Below, piece after piece: positions 42,731-50,303 of a stretch of 64,000 nucleotides of DNA (position 1 is the first letter of the stretch; each line of letters begins with the position of its first letter). The translations under genes and the position numbers were made by a program. The notes under the pieces were generated by a model that did no database searches, had not been told where the DNA came from, and was given only the letters and a program-made list of their open reading frames with translations. Location of the stretch: assembly GCA_910577945.1 (NCBI GenBank), contig CAJTNI010000001.1, positions 59,248 through 123,247 of the forward strand, given 5' to 3'. Source of the DNA: an uncultured Christensenella sp. Its GTDB lineage: Bacteria > Bacillota > Clostridia > Christensenellales > Pumilibacteraceae.

Positions 42731-44026
42731 ATGTCCGAATTGACAATCAAAAAGGTAATTGCAAGAGAAATCGTAGACTCCCGCGGCAACCCCACGGTCG
42801 AGGCCGACGTAGAGCTCGAATGCGGCGTTATCGGCAGAGGCGCGTCCCCGTCGGGTGCGTCCACGGGCGAGTTCGAGGCAATCGAGCTGCGCGACGGCGA
42901 CAAATCCAAGTTTGGCGGCAAGGGCGTTTCCAAAGCCGTTAACAACGTAAACACCGTCATCAACGAGGCGCTTAAAGGCGCGGACGCCTTCGATACCTAT
43001 AAGGTCGATAAAATCATGATTGACGCAGACGGCACGGACAACAAGTCCAAGCTCGGCGCAAACGCCATTCTCGCCGTATCGATTGCGGCGGCGAAAGCGG
43101 CGGCAACCGCGCTCGACGTTCCGCTGTACCGCTTTATCGGCGGCAGCGCGGCGACGAGACTGCCCGTTCCTATGATGAACATACTCAACGGCGGCGCGCA
43201 CGCGACCAACACCGTAGACGTTCAGGAATTCATGATTATGCCCGTCGGCGCAAAGACTTTTGCGGAAGGTTTGCGCTGGTGCACCGAGGTGTTCCACACG
43301 CTTCAAGCTTTGTTGAAGGGCAAAAACCTCGCGACCTCCGTCGGCGACGAAGGCGGTTTCGCTCCCAACCTTGCAAGCGACGAAGAGGCTATCAAGAATA
43401 TCTTGGAAGCGGTCAAAAAAGCGGGCTTTAAAGAGGGCAGCGACTTTGTTCTCGCTATGGACGCAGCGGCGAGCGAGTGGAAGAGCGGCAAAAAGGGTCA
43501 GTATCGCATGCCCAAAGCCAACGTTACGCTTACGACCGACCAGCTTATCGAGCATTGGAAAGAGCTTACCGAAAAGTATCCCATATACTCGCTCGAAGAC
43601 GGTTTGGACGAGGAAGATTGGGAAGGCTGGCAAAAGCTTACCGATACGCTCGGCGGCAAGGTTCAGCTCGTCGGCGACGACTTGTTCGTAACCAACGTAA
43701 AGCGTTTGCAAAAGGGTATCGACTTGCATTGCGGCAACTCCATTCTCATCAAGCTCAACCAAATCGGTTCGGTTTCCGAGACCATGGACGCCATCAAGCT
43801 CGCGCAGCGCTCGGGCTATACGGCGGTCGTTTCTCACCGCAGCGGCGAGACCGAGGATACGACGATTGCCGACCTCGCGGTTGCGCTCAATGCGGGACAA
43901 ATCAAGACGGGCGCGCCCAGCCGTTCGGAGCGCGTTGCCAAGTACAACCAGCTTCTCCGTATCGAGGAGGCGCTCGGCGTCGCGGCGGATTATCCCGGCA
44001 TCAAAACGTTCAATATCAATCGCTAA
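42731..44026 (+). CDS. eno: Enolase
   Basis: Converts 2-phosphoglycerate to phosphoenolpyruvate in glycolysis. SRGNPTVEADV, GASTGEFEA, SVGDEGGFAPNL, the catalytic lysine region ILIKLNQIG and SHRSGETEDTTIADLAV are all present. 431 aa from ATG 42731, with AAGGAG 8 nt upstream; the earlier in-frame ATG at 42695 has no ribosome binding site. Codon use is strongly biased, fitting high expression. Its own promoter and terminator make it monocistronic. Confidence 0.97.
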   Translation: MSELTIKKVIAREIVDSRGNPTVEADVELECGVIGRGASPSGASTGEFEAIELRDGDKSKFGGKGVSKAVNNVNTVINEALKGADAFDTYKVDKIMIDADGTDNKSKLGANAILAVSIAAAKAAATALDVPLYRFIGGSAATRLPVPMMNILNGGAHATNTVDVQEFMIMPVGAKTFAEGLRWCTEVFHTLQALLKGKNLATSVGDEGGFAPNLASDEEAIKNILEAVKKAGFKEGSDFVLAMDAAASEWKSGKKGQYRMPKANVTLTTDQLIEHWKELTEKYPIYSLEDGLDEEDWEGWQKLTDTLGGKVQLVGDDLFVTNVKRLQKGIDLHCGNSILIKLNQIGSVSETMDAIKLAQRSGYTAVVSHRSGETEDTTIADLAVALNAGQIKTGAPSRSERVAKYNQLLRIEEALGVAADYPGIKTFNINR

Positions 44027-44039
44027 TTCATAAACTCAC

Positions 44040-44072
44040 AAAACGACCTTGCGCAAGCAGGGTCGTTTTTAC
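44040..44072 (+). terminator. Terminator after eno
   Basis: AAACGACC (44041-44048) pairs with GGTCGTTT (44061-44068), followed by TTTA, 14 bp after the eno stop. Confidence 0.85.
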
Positions 44073-44128
44073 ATGCGTCAGCGCAATCGGTTCACGGGTA
44101 AATCAATTTAAAAAAGTAATCAATACTA

Positions 44129-44157
44129 TTGCAAATCGCGCGCAAGTGTTGTATAAT
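44129..44157 (+). promoter_or_regulatory. Promoter of the HIT / Spo0A-like / two-component operon
   Basis: TTGCAA (44129-44134), 17-bp spacer, TATAAT (44152-44157), 55 bp upstream of the HIT gene. The leader contains GCCGT/ACGGC pairing bases at about 44165-44187. Confidence 0.75.
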
Positions 44158-44212
44158 AAATGATAGCCGTAACGCTATGCGCAACGGCAAGTATACCGAT
44201 TGAAGGTGTGGT

Positions 44213-44563
44213 ATGGACGAGTGTGTGTTTTGTAAAATAATCAGAGGCGAAATTCCGTCAAAACGGTATTACGAAGACGATTTGATGATAGTTATCGCCG
44301 ATATCGAGCCGAAAGCGAAAAAGCATTATTTGGCAATCTTCAAAAAGCATTACAAATATTTGTCCGAATTGACCGAGCAAGACGCGGCGGATTTGGGCAA
44401 GTGCATGTTGAAGGTGGGCGAGCTTGCCGCCGAGCTCGGACTCGAAAACGGTTTTCGCTTTATAATCAATCAGGGCGACGACGCAGAACAAACCGTTCCG
44501 CATTTGCATATGCACCTCATCGGCGGGCAAAAGCTGGAAATGCGCGAATATAAATCAAAATAA
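44213..44563 (+). CDS. HIT-family nucleotide hydrolase
   Basis: 116-aa histidine triad protein with VFCKIIRGEIPSKRYYEDD at the N-terminus and the triad HLHMHLIGG near residue 100. Related HINT proteins hydrolyse purine nucleoside phosphoramidates; the physiological substrate is unknown. GAAGGTG precedes the ATG. It is the first gene of a run leading to thiI. Confidence 0.93.
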   Translation: MDECVFCKIIRGEIPSKRYYEDDLMIVIADIEPKAKKHYLAIFKKHYKYLSELTEQDAADLGKCMLKVGELAAELGLENGFRFIINQGDDAEQTVPHLHMHLIGGQKLEMREYKSK

Positions 44564-44567
44564 GGTT

Positions 44568-45122
44568 ATGGAAAAGAGCGTTCGCGAATGTTCCGCATTT
44601 GACGATTTTTCGATATTCGCAAACTCGGTTTTGTGCGAGCATGCCGCGAACAAGTCGAAAATTGCCGATTACGACAGCGATATTAAATCTGCGGCAGGCG
44701 CGTTTGTCAACGAGAGCGCGCAGGCGTTCGGCTTAGAGCCGTTGGACGGTGAGGGCGGCGACAAACGTTTCGAGCTGATTCGTCCGTTCATAATCAAAAT
44801 ACTGTTGTACTTGGATTTGGGCTTGGACGTAAACGCGCTTGCGCCGTTGGCGCGGATAATAGAATCGACCGCGCTTCATCCCGAAACCGATTTAAACTCG
44901 CTTGTCGGCGAGTTGTCCGCGCTGTGGCAAGTCTCGACTAACGTGATTTTCAAGCTTATTCGCAAAGCGTTCAACGTTTACGACCCGTCGTTCACAGACA
45001 AGCTTTCCGCGTTGACTTGCTCTCAACCGTTTACTGCGAGAGACGTAGTTAGCGATTTGGCGGTATATGTGCGGGCTATATATTTGAATGGAGCACGTTA
45101 CTATGCGCGAAACGACCGATAA
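44568..45122 (+). CDS. Spo0A C-terminal-domain-like protein, copy 1
   Basis: 184-aa protein with no signal peptide. The C-terminal half (about 80-160) is helical, and its layout, LGLDVNALAPLARIIESTA then VSTNVIFKLIRKAFNVYD, resembles the DNA-binding effector domain of Spo0A (tTxxrVERAIRxAIE region). No receiver domain is present. The similarity is weak and rests on helix pattern and key hydrophobics, so DNA binding is inference. It starts 4 nt after the HIT gene and its end overlaps the second, similar gene by 20 bp, suggesting a duplicated pair. Confidence 0.55.
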   Translation: MEKSVRECSAFDDFSIFANSVLCEHAANKSKIADYDSDIKSAAGAFVNESAQAFGLEPLDGEGGDKRFELIRPFIIKILLYLDLGLDVNALAPLARIIESTALHPETDLNSLVGELSALWQVSTNVIFKLIRKAFNVYDPSFTDKLSALTCSQPFTARDVVSDLAVYVRAIYLNGARYYARNDR

Positions 45123-45621
45123 TCCGTATTTGTTGAATATCAACAGCAAATTCGGCGACTACACGCTCAACTCGTACTTGTTCGGCGAATTTGTCACACA
45201 AAAGGCGGTGGATGCAAACACGCTGCTAATGGCGATGCGCGAGCTGCTTGCGGCGCTCGGCTTCGATATTGCATATATGGGGTTTGAGTTTTTGGTCAAG
45301 CTCGTCGCGATATTCTATTCAGAGTCCGATATCGACGCGGACGCCGCCGTCATAAAGCTGTCGCAAACGTACGGCACGGAGGAGCGTTTGATTCGCGACA
45401 ATATAAATGCTATTTTGAAGATTAACGGCGGATTTGCCGCTCGCGCAAGCAAGCTTTTAAAGCGCGAAATAGCTTTGAGCGAATGTACGCGATTACAATC
45501 GGCGGTTTGGATATTGAGCGCAGTGTTCAAGACTTATTACAACTACGCCGTCGACGGCGGGGATATCTCCGACGGCATACAATCTGTAAACTATTTAAAG
45601 GTGATTTTCAATGGAAACTAA
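45103..45621 (+). CDS. Spo0A C-terminal-domain-like protein, copy 2
   Basis: 172-aa protein. The segment LLAALGFDIAYMGFEFLVK, then IKLSQTYGTEERLIRDNI, parallels the Spo0A effector domain (IGVPAHIKGYLYLREAI ... TTASRVERAI) better than copy 1 does. I chose ATG 45103, which has GGAG 9 nt upstream, over ATG 45088 with none. It overlaps both the preceding gene and the response regulator (11 bp), so all appear co-translated. The effector domain without a receiver, in tandem, beside a full two-component system is unusual. Confidence is limited to the coding call and a tentative fold. Confidence 0.6.
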   Translation: MRETTDNPYLLNINSKFGDYTLNSYLFGEFVTQKAVDANTLLMAMRELLAALGFDIAYMGFEFLVKLVAIFYSESDIDADAAVIKLSQTYGTEERLIRDNINAILKINGGFAARASKLLKREIALSECTRLQSAVWILSAVFKTYYNYAVDGGDISDGIQSVNYLKVIFNGN

Positions 45622-46306
45622 TGCGGAAAACGGCGTTTGCATATTGATTGTGGATGACGACGAGCACATATGTCAGCTGCTTGCGCTGTATCTCGAAAAA
45701 GACGGGTTTCGCACGGAATGCCGACACAACGGCGAGAGCGCGCTCGACGCGTTGCGCGAGGGTGATTACGACGTGGTGCTGCTCGACGTTATGATGCCGG
45801 GCATGGGCGGGTTCGACGCGCTCGCCGAGCTGAGAAAATTTTCAAGCGTGCCCGTAATAATGCTTTCGGCGCGCGGCGAGCCGATGGACAAAATATCGGG
45901 GCTCGACAGAGGCGCGGACGATTACATAACCAAGCCGTTCGAGCCGCAGGAGCTTATTGCTCGCATTCGCGCGGTTTTGCGCCGAATAAAGCCGAAGCCC
46001 GAGCAAAGCAAACGCGTCGATTTATTTAATCTTTCGGTCAATTTGACAGACTTTACGGTCACGCGCGACGGCGCTCGCGTTGATATGACGCCCAAGGAAA
46101 CCGAGCTTTTGTACACGCTGGTAAAGACTCCGATGCACGTATTTACTCGCGACGAGCTGCTAAAACAAATTTGGGGACAAAATTATTCCGGCGATTCGCG
46201 CACGGTGGACGTGCATATCAAGCGCGTGCGCGAAAAGCTCGGCGACAATGCGCATTGGCGGCTTACTACGGTGTGGGGCGTAGGATATAAAATAGAAGTG
46301 TTCTAG
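45611..46306 (+). CDS. OmpR/PhoB-family response regulator
   Basis: 231-aa regulator. Receiver: acidic pocket VDDDE (15-18), phosphorylated Asp59 in LLDVMMPG, Ser86, Lys108 in TKPF. The C-terminal winged helix (TPKETELLYTLVKTP, VFTRDELLKQIWG, RTVDVHIKRVREKLGD) binds DNA. It pairs with the histidine kinase that begins 8 nt downstream. Target genes are not indicated. Confidence 0.96.
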   Translation: METNAENGVCILIVDDDEHICQLLALYLEKDGFRTECRHNGESALDALREGDYDVVLLDVMMPGMGGFDALAELRKFSSVPVIMLSARGEPMDKISGLDRGADDYITKPFEPQELIARIRAVLRRIKPKPEQSKRVDLFNLSVNLTDFTVTRDGARVDMTPKETELLYTLVKTPMHVFTRDELLKQIWGQNYSGDSRTVDVHIKRVREKLGDNAHWRLTTVWGVGYKIEVF

Positions 46307-46314
46307 GTGCTTTT

Positions 46315-47427
46315 TTGAAAACCAACAAGCTGACCGTAAAAAGATTTTTCAAGTCTCATATTTTCAGAATAACAGTATCGGCGATTGCGTTGTTTTCGAC
46401 CGTGTTTTTTCCCGTTGTGTTCGCTTATCCGCATATAAGCGCGGAAATGCGCGGCGTTTTTCTCGTGTCCATTGTGTTCGCGTGTATTTTCGAGGTGTTG
46501 ACTTACATATTGCTGTCGCAATTTTTGGTTTACTCAAAGCTTTCCGCGACGACGGCGCACATAGAGGAAATGGCGCGCGACGGACAGCCCTCGCATGTCG
46601 ATTGCGGCGTCACGATAGACAATGCCGCGGACGATTTGGCGAAAGCCGCGGATATCACGGCGGATGAGTACGTGCGGTTGGAGCAGGTGCGCAAGTCGTT
46701 TGTGGCTAACGCGTCTCACGAGCTGCGGTCGCCGCTCACGTCGGTTCAAGGTTTTTTGCAAGCGGTCTTGGACGGCACGGCGAGCAACGAGGATAGCGAA
46801 AAATACCTCAAAATCGCGCTTAGCGAGACGAAACGGCTCAACGCGTTGATTACTTCCATGCTAGACCTATCGCGGCTCGATTCGGGCAAAAACCCGCTGA
46901 CGCTCGTCAAGTTCGATATAAACGATATCATTCGGGAAATAATACCGAAATTCGAGCCCGCGCTCATCAAGAAAGCCGTGCAGCTCAACGTCGATTTTGC
47001 GGGCGAAAACTGTTACGTTTACGCCGATAAGGATAAAATCATACAGGTGATAACCAACCTCGTCGATAACGCCGTCAAATATTCTCCGTCGTATTCGCGA
47101 ATTATTTTGATGACGAGTATTCACGGCAACAAGGCGTACGTTTCCGTCCGTGATTTCGGGTACGGAATAAGTAAAAAGGACCAAATGCTCATTTGGGATA
47201 GGTTCTACATGACCGATAAGTCGAGGTCGCCCGTAAAGACCAAAGGGTCGGGGTTGGGGCTGTCGATAGTCAAAAAGATTATAGACGAGCACGGCGAGGT
47301 TGTGTGGGTGGAGAGCAGCCGCGGCGCGGGCGCAACGTTTATATTTACGCTTACGCTGTTCGACCCGATAAAGCATAAGTCGAATAGCGGCAGCTTGATT
47401 AAAGCGTCGGACACGGAGAGGATATAG
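46315..47427 (+). CDS. Sensor histidine kinase
   Basis: 370-aa membrane kinase. Two helices (about 18-38 and 47-72) with a very short loop between them, so sensing is probably intramembrane or cytoplasmic rather than by an external domain. Phospho-acceptor His135 lies in ASHELRSPLTS; N, G1 and G2 boxes are NLVDNAVKYS, VRDFGYGIS and KGSGLGLSIVKKI. The start is TTG at 46315, preceded by AGGTG; no ATG is available before residue 45. Partner of the upstream response regulator. Layout resembles small intramembrane-sensing or PhoR-type kinases. Confidence 0.93.
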   Translation: MKTNKLTVKRFFKSHIFRITVSAIALFSTVFFPVVFAYPHISAEMRGVFLVSIVFACIFEVLTYILLSQFLVYSKLSATTAHIEEMARDGQPSHVDCGVTIDNAADDLAKAADITADEYVRLEQVRKSFVANASHELRSPLTSVQGFLQAVLDGTASNEDSEKYLKIALSETKRLNALITSMLDLSRLDSGKNPLTLVKFDINDIIREIIPKFEPALIKKAVQLNVDFAGENCYVYADKDKIIQVITNLVDNAVKYSPSYSRIILMTSIHGNKAYVSVRDFGYGISKKDQMLIWDRFYMTDKSRSPVKTKGSGLGLSIVKKIIDEHGEVVWVESSRGAGATFIFTLTLFDPIKHKSNSGSLIKASDTERI

Positions 47428-47429
47428 GC

Positions 47430-48032
47430 ATGGAGCTATTTTACGAACAGACTGTAACCAACAACAATATCGACGAACGTACAAAACGCACAAAAACGCT
47501 TACCATAGCCAAAACGATGTGCTTTGTTTTCGGCTTGTTTATTTTGGTGTCGTGCGCGCTGTATTTAAACTTTTTTTGGATATTCATATTGGCGGCGATA
47601 CCGTTTTTTGTCGCGTCGTTCGTTTTAAGCCGCATAAACAAGCGCAACAATACCGAATACGACTATGTGCTCGACGACGAGTATCTCAAAATTTCCGAGG
47701 TGTATTTCAGACAAACGCGCAAGCTTAAACACACCATACGCTTGCGCGCCGTCGAGTCCGTCGGGGTGTTCGATTCTGAGGGCTACAAAAAGGTAGAGCG
47801 TCTCGCCACTAAAAAAGTGCTCGCGCTTGTTAATTACGAGGATGAAAAGTCTATTTTGTATATGCTGTATTCCACCGATAAAGGCAAGAAAATAATATTT
47901 CTCGAACCCGACAGAGGTTTTATGATATCGTTGCGTCGCGTCGTGTCGGCGGTCAACGTTTTCGATAAAAGCATATCGGAACTCGAAAAACGATTGACCG
48001 AGCTCGCTGCGGAAACGGAGACTGTCGCCTGA
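47430..48032 (+). CDS. Membrane protein of unknown function (DUF6106-like)
   Basis: 200-aa protein that starts MELFYEQTV and has a helical hairpin at residues 27-65, then a cytoplasmic domain with many beta-like strands (VLDDEYLKISEVYF, FLEPDRGFMISLRR). The start, layout and place before a desulfurase fit the clostridial DUF6106 group as I recall it, without certainty. A C-terminal helix is acidic. ATG is 2 nt after the histidine kinase stop, and its stop overlaps the next ATG, so it is in the same operon. Confidence 0.7.
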   Translation: MELFYEQTVTNNNIDERTKRTKTLTIAKTMCFVFGLFILVSCALYLNFFWIFILAAIPFFVASFVLSRINKRNNTEYDYVLDDEYLKISEVYFRQTRKLKHTIRLRAVESVGVFDSEGYKKVERLATKKVLALVNYEDEKSILYMLYSTDKGKKIIFLEPDRGFMISLRRVVSAVNVFDKSISELEKRLTELAAETETVA

Positions 48033-49156
48033 TGATTTATTTGGATAATGCCGCCACTACAAAAGTATTCGAAACGGCAATCGACGCGGCGAATACTGCG
48101 ATGCGAGAAGAGTATTTCAATCCCAACGCTACGTACAAATACGGCGTCGCCGCCAAAAAAAATATAGAGCTCGCGCGAAAAACGATTGCGGACGCGGTCG
48201 GCGCAAAATCGGAGGAGCTCGTTTTTACCTCGTGCGCTACGGAATCGAATAATTGGGTTTTTGCGCGCGGAATAAAGAACGCAAAGGGCAACGTCGTAAT
48301 ATCGGCGGGCGAGCACTCGTCGGTTTACGAAGCGGCGACGGCGCTCAAAAATCGCGGCGTAGACGTTCGTATCGCGCCGCTTACGCCGAGCGGCACAGTG
48401 GACGAAAACGCGTTATACGGGCTTGTAGACGCCGATACCTGTTTGGTGTCGGTAATACACGTAAGCAATGAAACGGGCGTTATAAACCCTATTAAGCGCA
48501 TTTGCAAGGGCGTCAAAGCGCGCGCGCCGCGCGCATTGTTCCACAGCGACGGCGTGCAAGCGTTTTTAAAATGCGCCGAGCCTTTGGACGGCTTGGGCGT
48601 CGATTTTTACAGCGCGAGCGCGCATAAGCTTGGCGCACCAAAGGGAATAGGGCTATTGTATATCAAGCAGGGCGTTAACGTGGCGCCGTTTATGTGCGGC
48701 GGCGGACAGGAAAACGGCTTGCGCTCGGGCACGCAAAACACGCCGTACATTGCGGCGTATGCCGCGGCGGTTTCGCAATTCAAGCGCGATTCCGACAGCG
48801 CGGAAATAGCGGCAATTCGTGCCGAGCTTGCCGAAATGTTTGTCAAACGCGGCTGTAAAATCGTCGGAGACGGCGAAAACAGCGGGTATATATTATGCGT
48901 ATGCGTTCCCGGCGTAAAGGCCGAAATTTTGCAAAATTTAGTGCACGAACGCGGAATAATAATCGGCAAGGGCGCGGCATGCGCAGGCGCTAAGCGCGGT
49001 AACCGCGTGCTTGCGGCAATGGGGTTATCGCCTAAGGAAATCGAAGGCTGTATTCGCATAAGCTTGTTTTGCGATACCGCAAGAGCGGACGCGATTGCCG
49101 CAGCACAAATAATATCGGAAACCGCCGATAAACTCAGGAGTGGAAATGTCGGATAA
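48032..49156 (+). CDS. Cysteine desulfurase (NifS/IscS class)
   Basis: 374-aa PLP enzyme that takes sulfur from cysteine as a persulfide. YLDNAATTK at the N-terminus, HVSNETGVINPI, the PLP-binding Lys199 in SAHKLGAPKG and GGGQENGLRSGT are classical. The catalytic loop has Cys317 in GAACAGAKRGNR, in place of the more common GSACSS. Adjacent to and overlapping thiI by 11 bp, so ThiI is the likely sulfur acceptor in 4-thiouridine synthesis. Confidence 0.94.
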   Translation: MIYLDNAATTKVFETAIDAANTAMREEYFNPNATYKYGVAAKKNIELARKTIADAVGAKSEELVFTSCATESNNWVFARGIKNAKGNVVISAGEHSSVYEAATALKNRGVDVRIAPLTPSGTVDENALYGLVDADTCLVSVIHVSNETGVINPIKRICKGVKARAPRALFHSDGVQAFLKCAEPLDGLGVDFYSASAHKLGAPKGIGLLYIKQGVNVAPFMCGGGQENGLRSGTQNTPYIAAYAAAVSQFKRDSDSAEIAAIRAELAEMFVKRGCKIVGDGENSGYILCVCVPGVKAEILQNLVHERGIIIGKGAACAGAKRGNRVLAAMGLSPKEIEGCIRISLFCDTARADAIAAAQIISETADKLRSGNVG

Positions 49157-50303
49157 CGTAATTTTGATTCGTTTTGGCGAGCTGTATCTCAAAGGCAAAA
49201 ACAAATGCTATTTCGAGAATATTTTAAAGGATAATATCCGCAATAAACTGAACGGAATCGCTTGCAAGCTGTATTTCGGACGCGGTAGGTATGTAGTTAA
49301 GGAATATGCGGAGTGCGACGAGCAGCTTATTATAGAACGGTTGAAGCAGGTTTTCGGGCTGCATTCGCTGTCTTTGGCGCGGCGATGCGGTTACGAGTTG
49401 GACGAAATCGCAAGCCTTGCAATTTCAGTAATGCCGAACGTCGGCACATTTCGCGTGTCGGCGCGACGCTCCTACAAAAAATACCCGCTCGATTCGGTAC
49501 AGTTAAACAAGGTTTTAGGCGAACGCATTCTCGAAGCCAAGCCCGAACTGACGGTAGATTTGCACACGCCCGATTTTGTATTGAACGTAGACGTACGTGA
49601 GGACGGCGATGTCTACGTGTACGACAGCACCGTTAAGTGTGCGGGCGGTATGCCGTACGGCACGGGCGGAAACGGCTTGCTGTTGCTTTCGGGCGGTATC
49701 GACAGCCCCGTGGCGGGCTATATGATGGCCAAGCGCGGAATGAGCCTTACGGCGCTGCATTTTCATTCTTATCCTTATACGTCAGAGGCAGCCAAAGAAA
49801 AAGCGGTTACGCTTGCGCGCATACTGAAAAACTATTGCCCGAATATAACAATGCACTGCGTGTCGCTGACTAAAATTCAAGAGACAATCCATAAATGCTG
49901 TAAGCCTAATTACATGATAACTCTGGTAAGGCGGTTTATGATGCGCATCGCGCAGGCGGTGGGCGAAAAACTCGGATGCGGTTGCATTATAAACGGCGAG
50001 AGCTTGGCACAGGTGGCAAGCCAAACGCTGGCAAGCATCACGGTAACAAACGCCGTAGTAACCGTGCCCGTGTTCAGACCGCTGATAGGCATGGACAAAG
50101 AGCAGATAATCGAGGTTGCCGAGCAAATCGGCACGTTCAAAACGTCGATAGAGCCGTTTGAAGATTGCTGTACGGTTTTTCTGCCAGATTATCCGCTGAT
50201 TAAACCTACGCTCGAAAAAGTAGAGGAGCAGGAGAGCCGCATAGAAAATTATGCCGCGCTAATCGAAGAGGCTATCGAAAATATCGAGGTAACCGTCGTT
50301 TAA
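49146..50303 (+). CDS. thiI: tRNA 4-thiouridine synthase ThiI
   Basis: 385-aa enzyme that activates U8 of tRNA with ATP for thiolation. N-terminal ferredoxin-like and THUMP domains (IRFGELYLKGKN, FRVSARRSYKKYP), PP-loop LLLSGGIDSPVAG near residue 180, and CGCIINGESLAQVASQT follow in order. Ends soon after the adenylation domain, with no rhodanese extension, as in most Firmicutes. ATG 49146 has AGGAG 5 nt upstream. The 3' 45 bp overlap the convergent PBP gene. Confidence 0.95.
   Translation: MSDNVILIRFGELYLKGKNKCYFENILKDNIRNKLNGIACKLYFGRGRYVVKEYAECDEQLIIERLKQVFGLHSLSLARRCGYELDEIASLAISVMPNVGTFRVSARRSYKKYPLDSVQLNKVLGERILEAKPELTVDLHTPDFVLNVDVREDGDVYVYDSTVKCAGGMPYGTGGNGLLLLSGGIDSPVAGYMMAKRGMSLTALHFHSYPYTSEAAKEKAVTLARILKNYCPNITMHCVSLTKIQETIHKCCKPNYMITLVRRFMMRIAQAVGEKLGCGCIINGESLAQVASQTLASITVTNAVVTVPVFRPLIGMDKEQIIEVAEQIGTFKTSIEPFEDCCTVFLPDYPLIKPTLEKVEEQESRIENYAALIEEAIENIEVTVV

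Noticed and set aside
42716..43900. 394-codon frame antisense to eno
   Set aside because: Enolase on the + strand is fully supported; the antisense frame has low-complexity Arg/Val-rich content.
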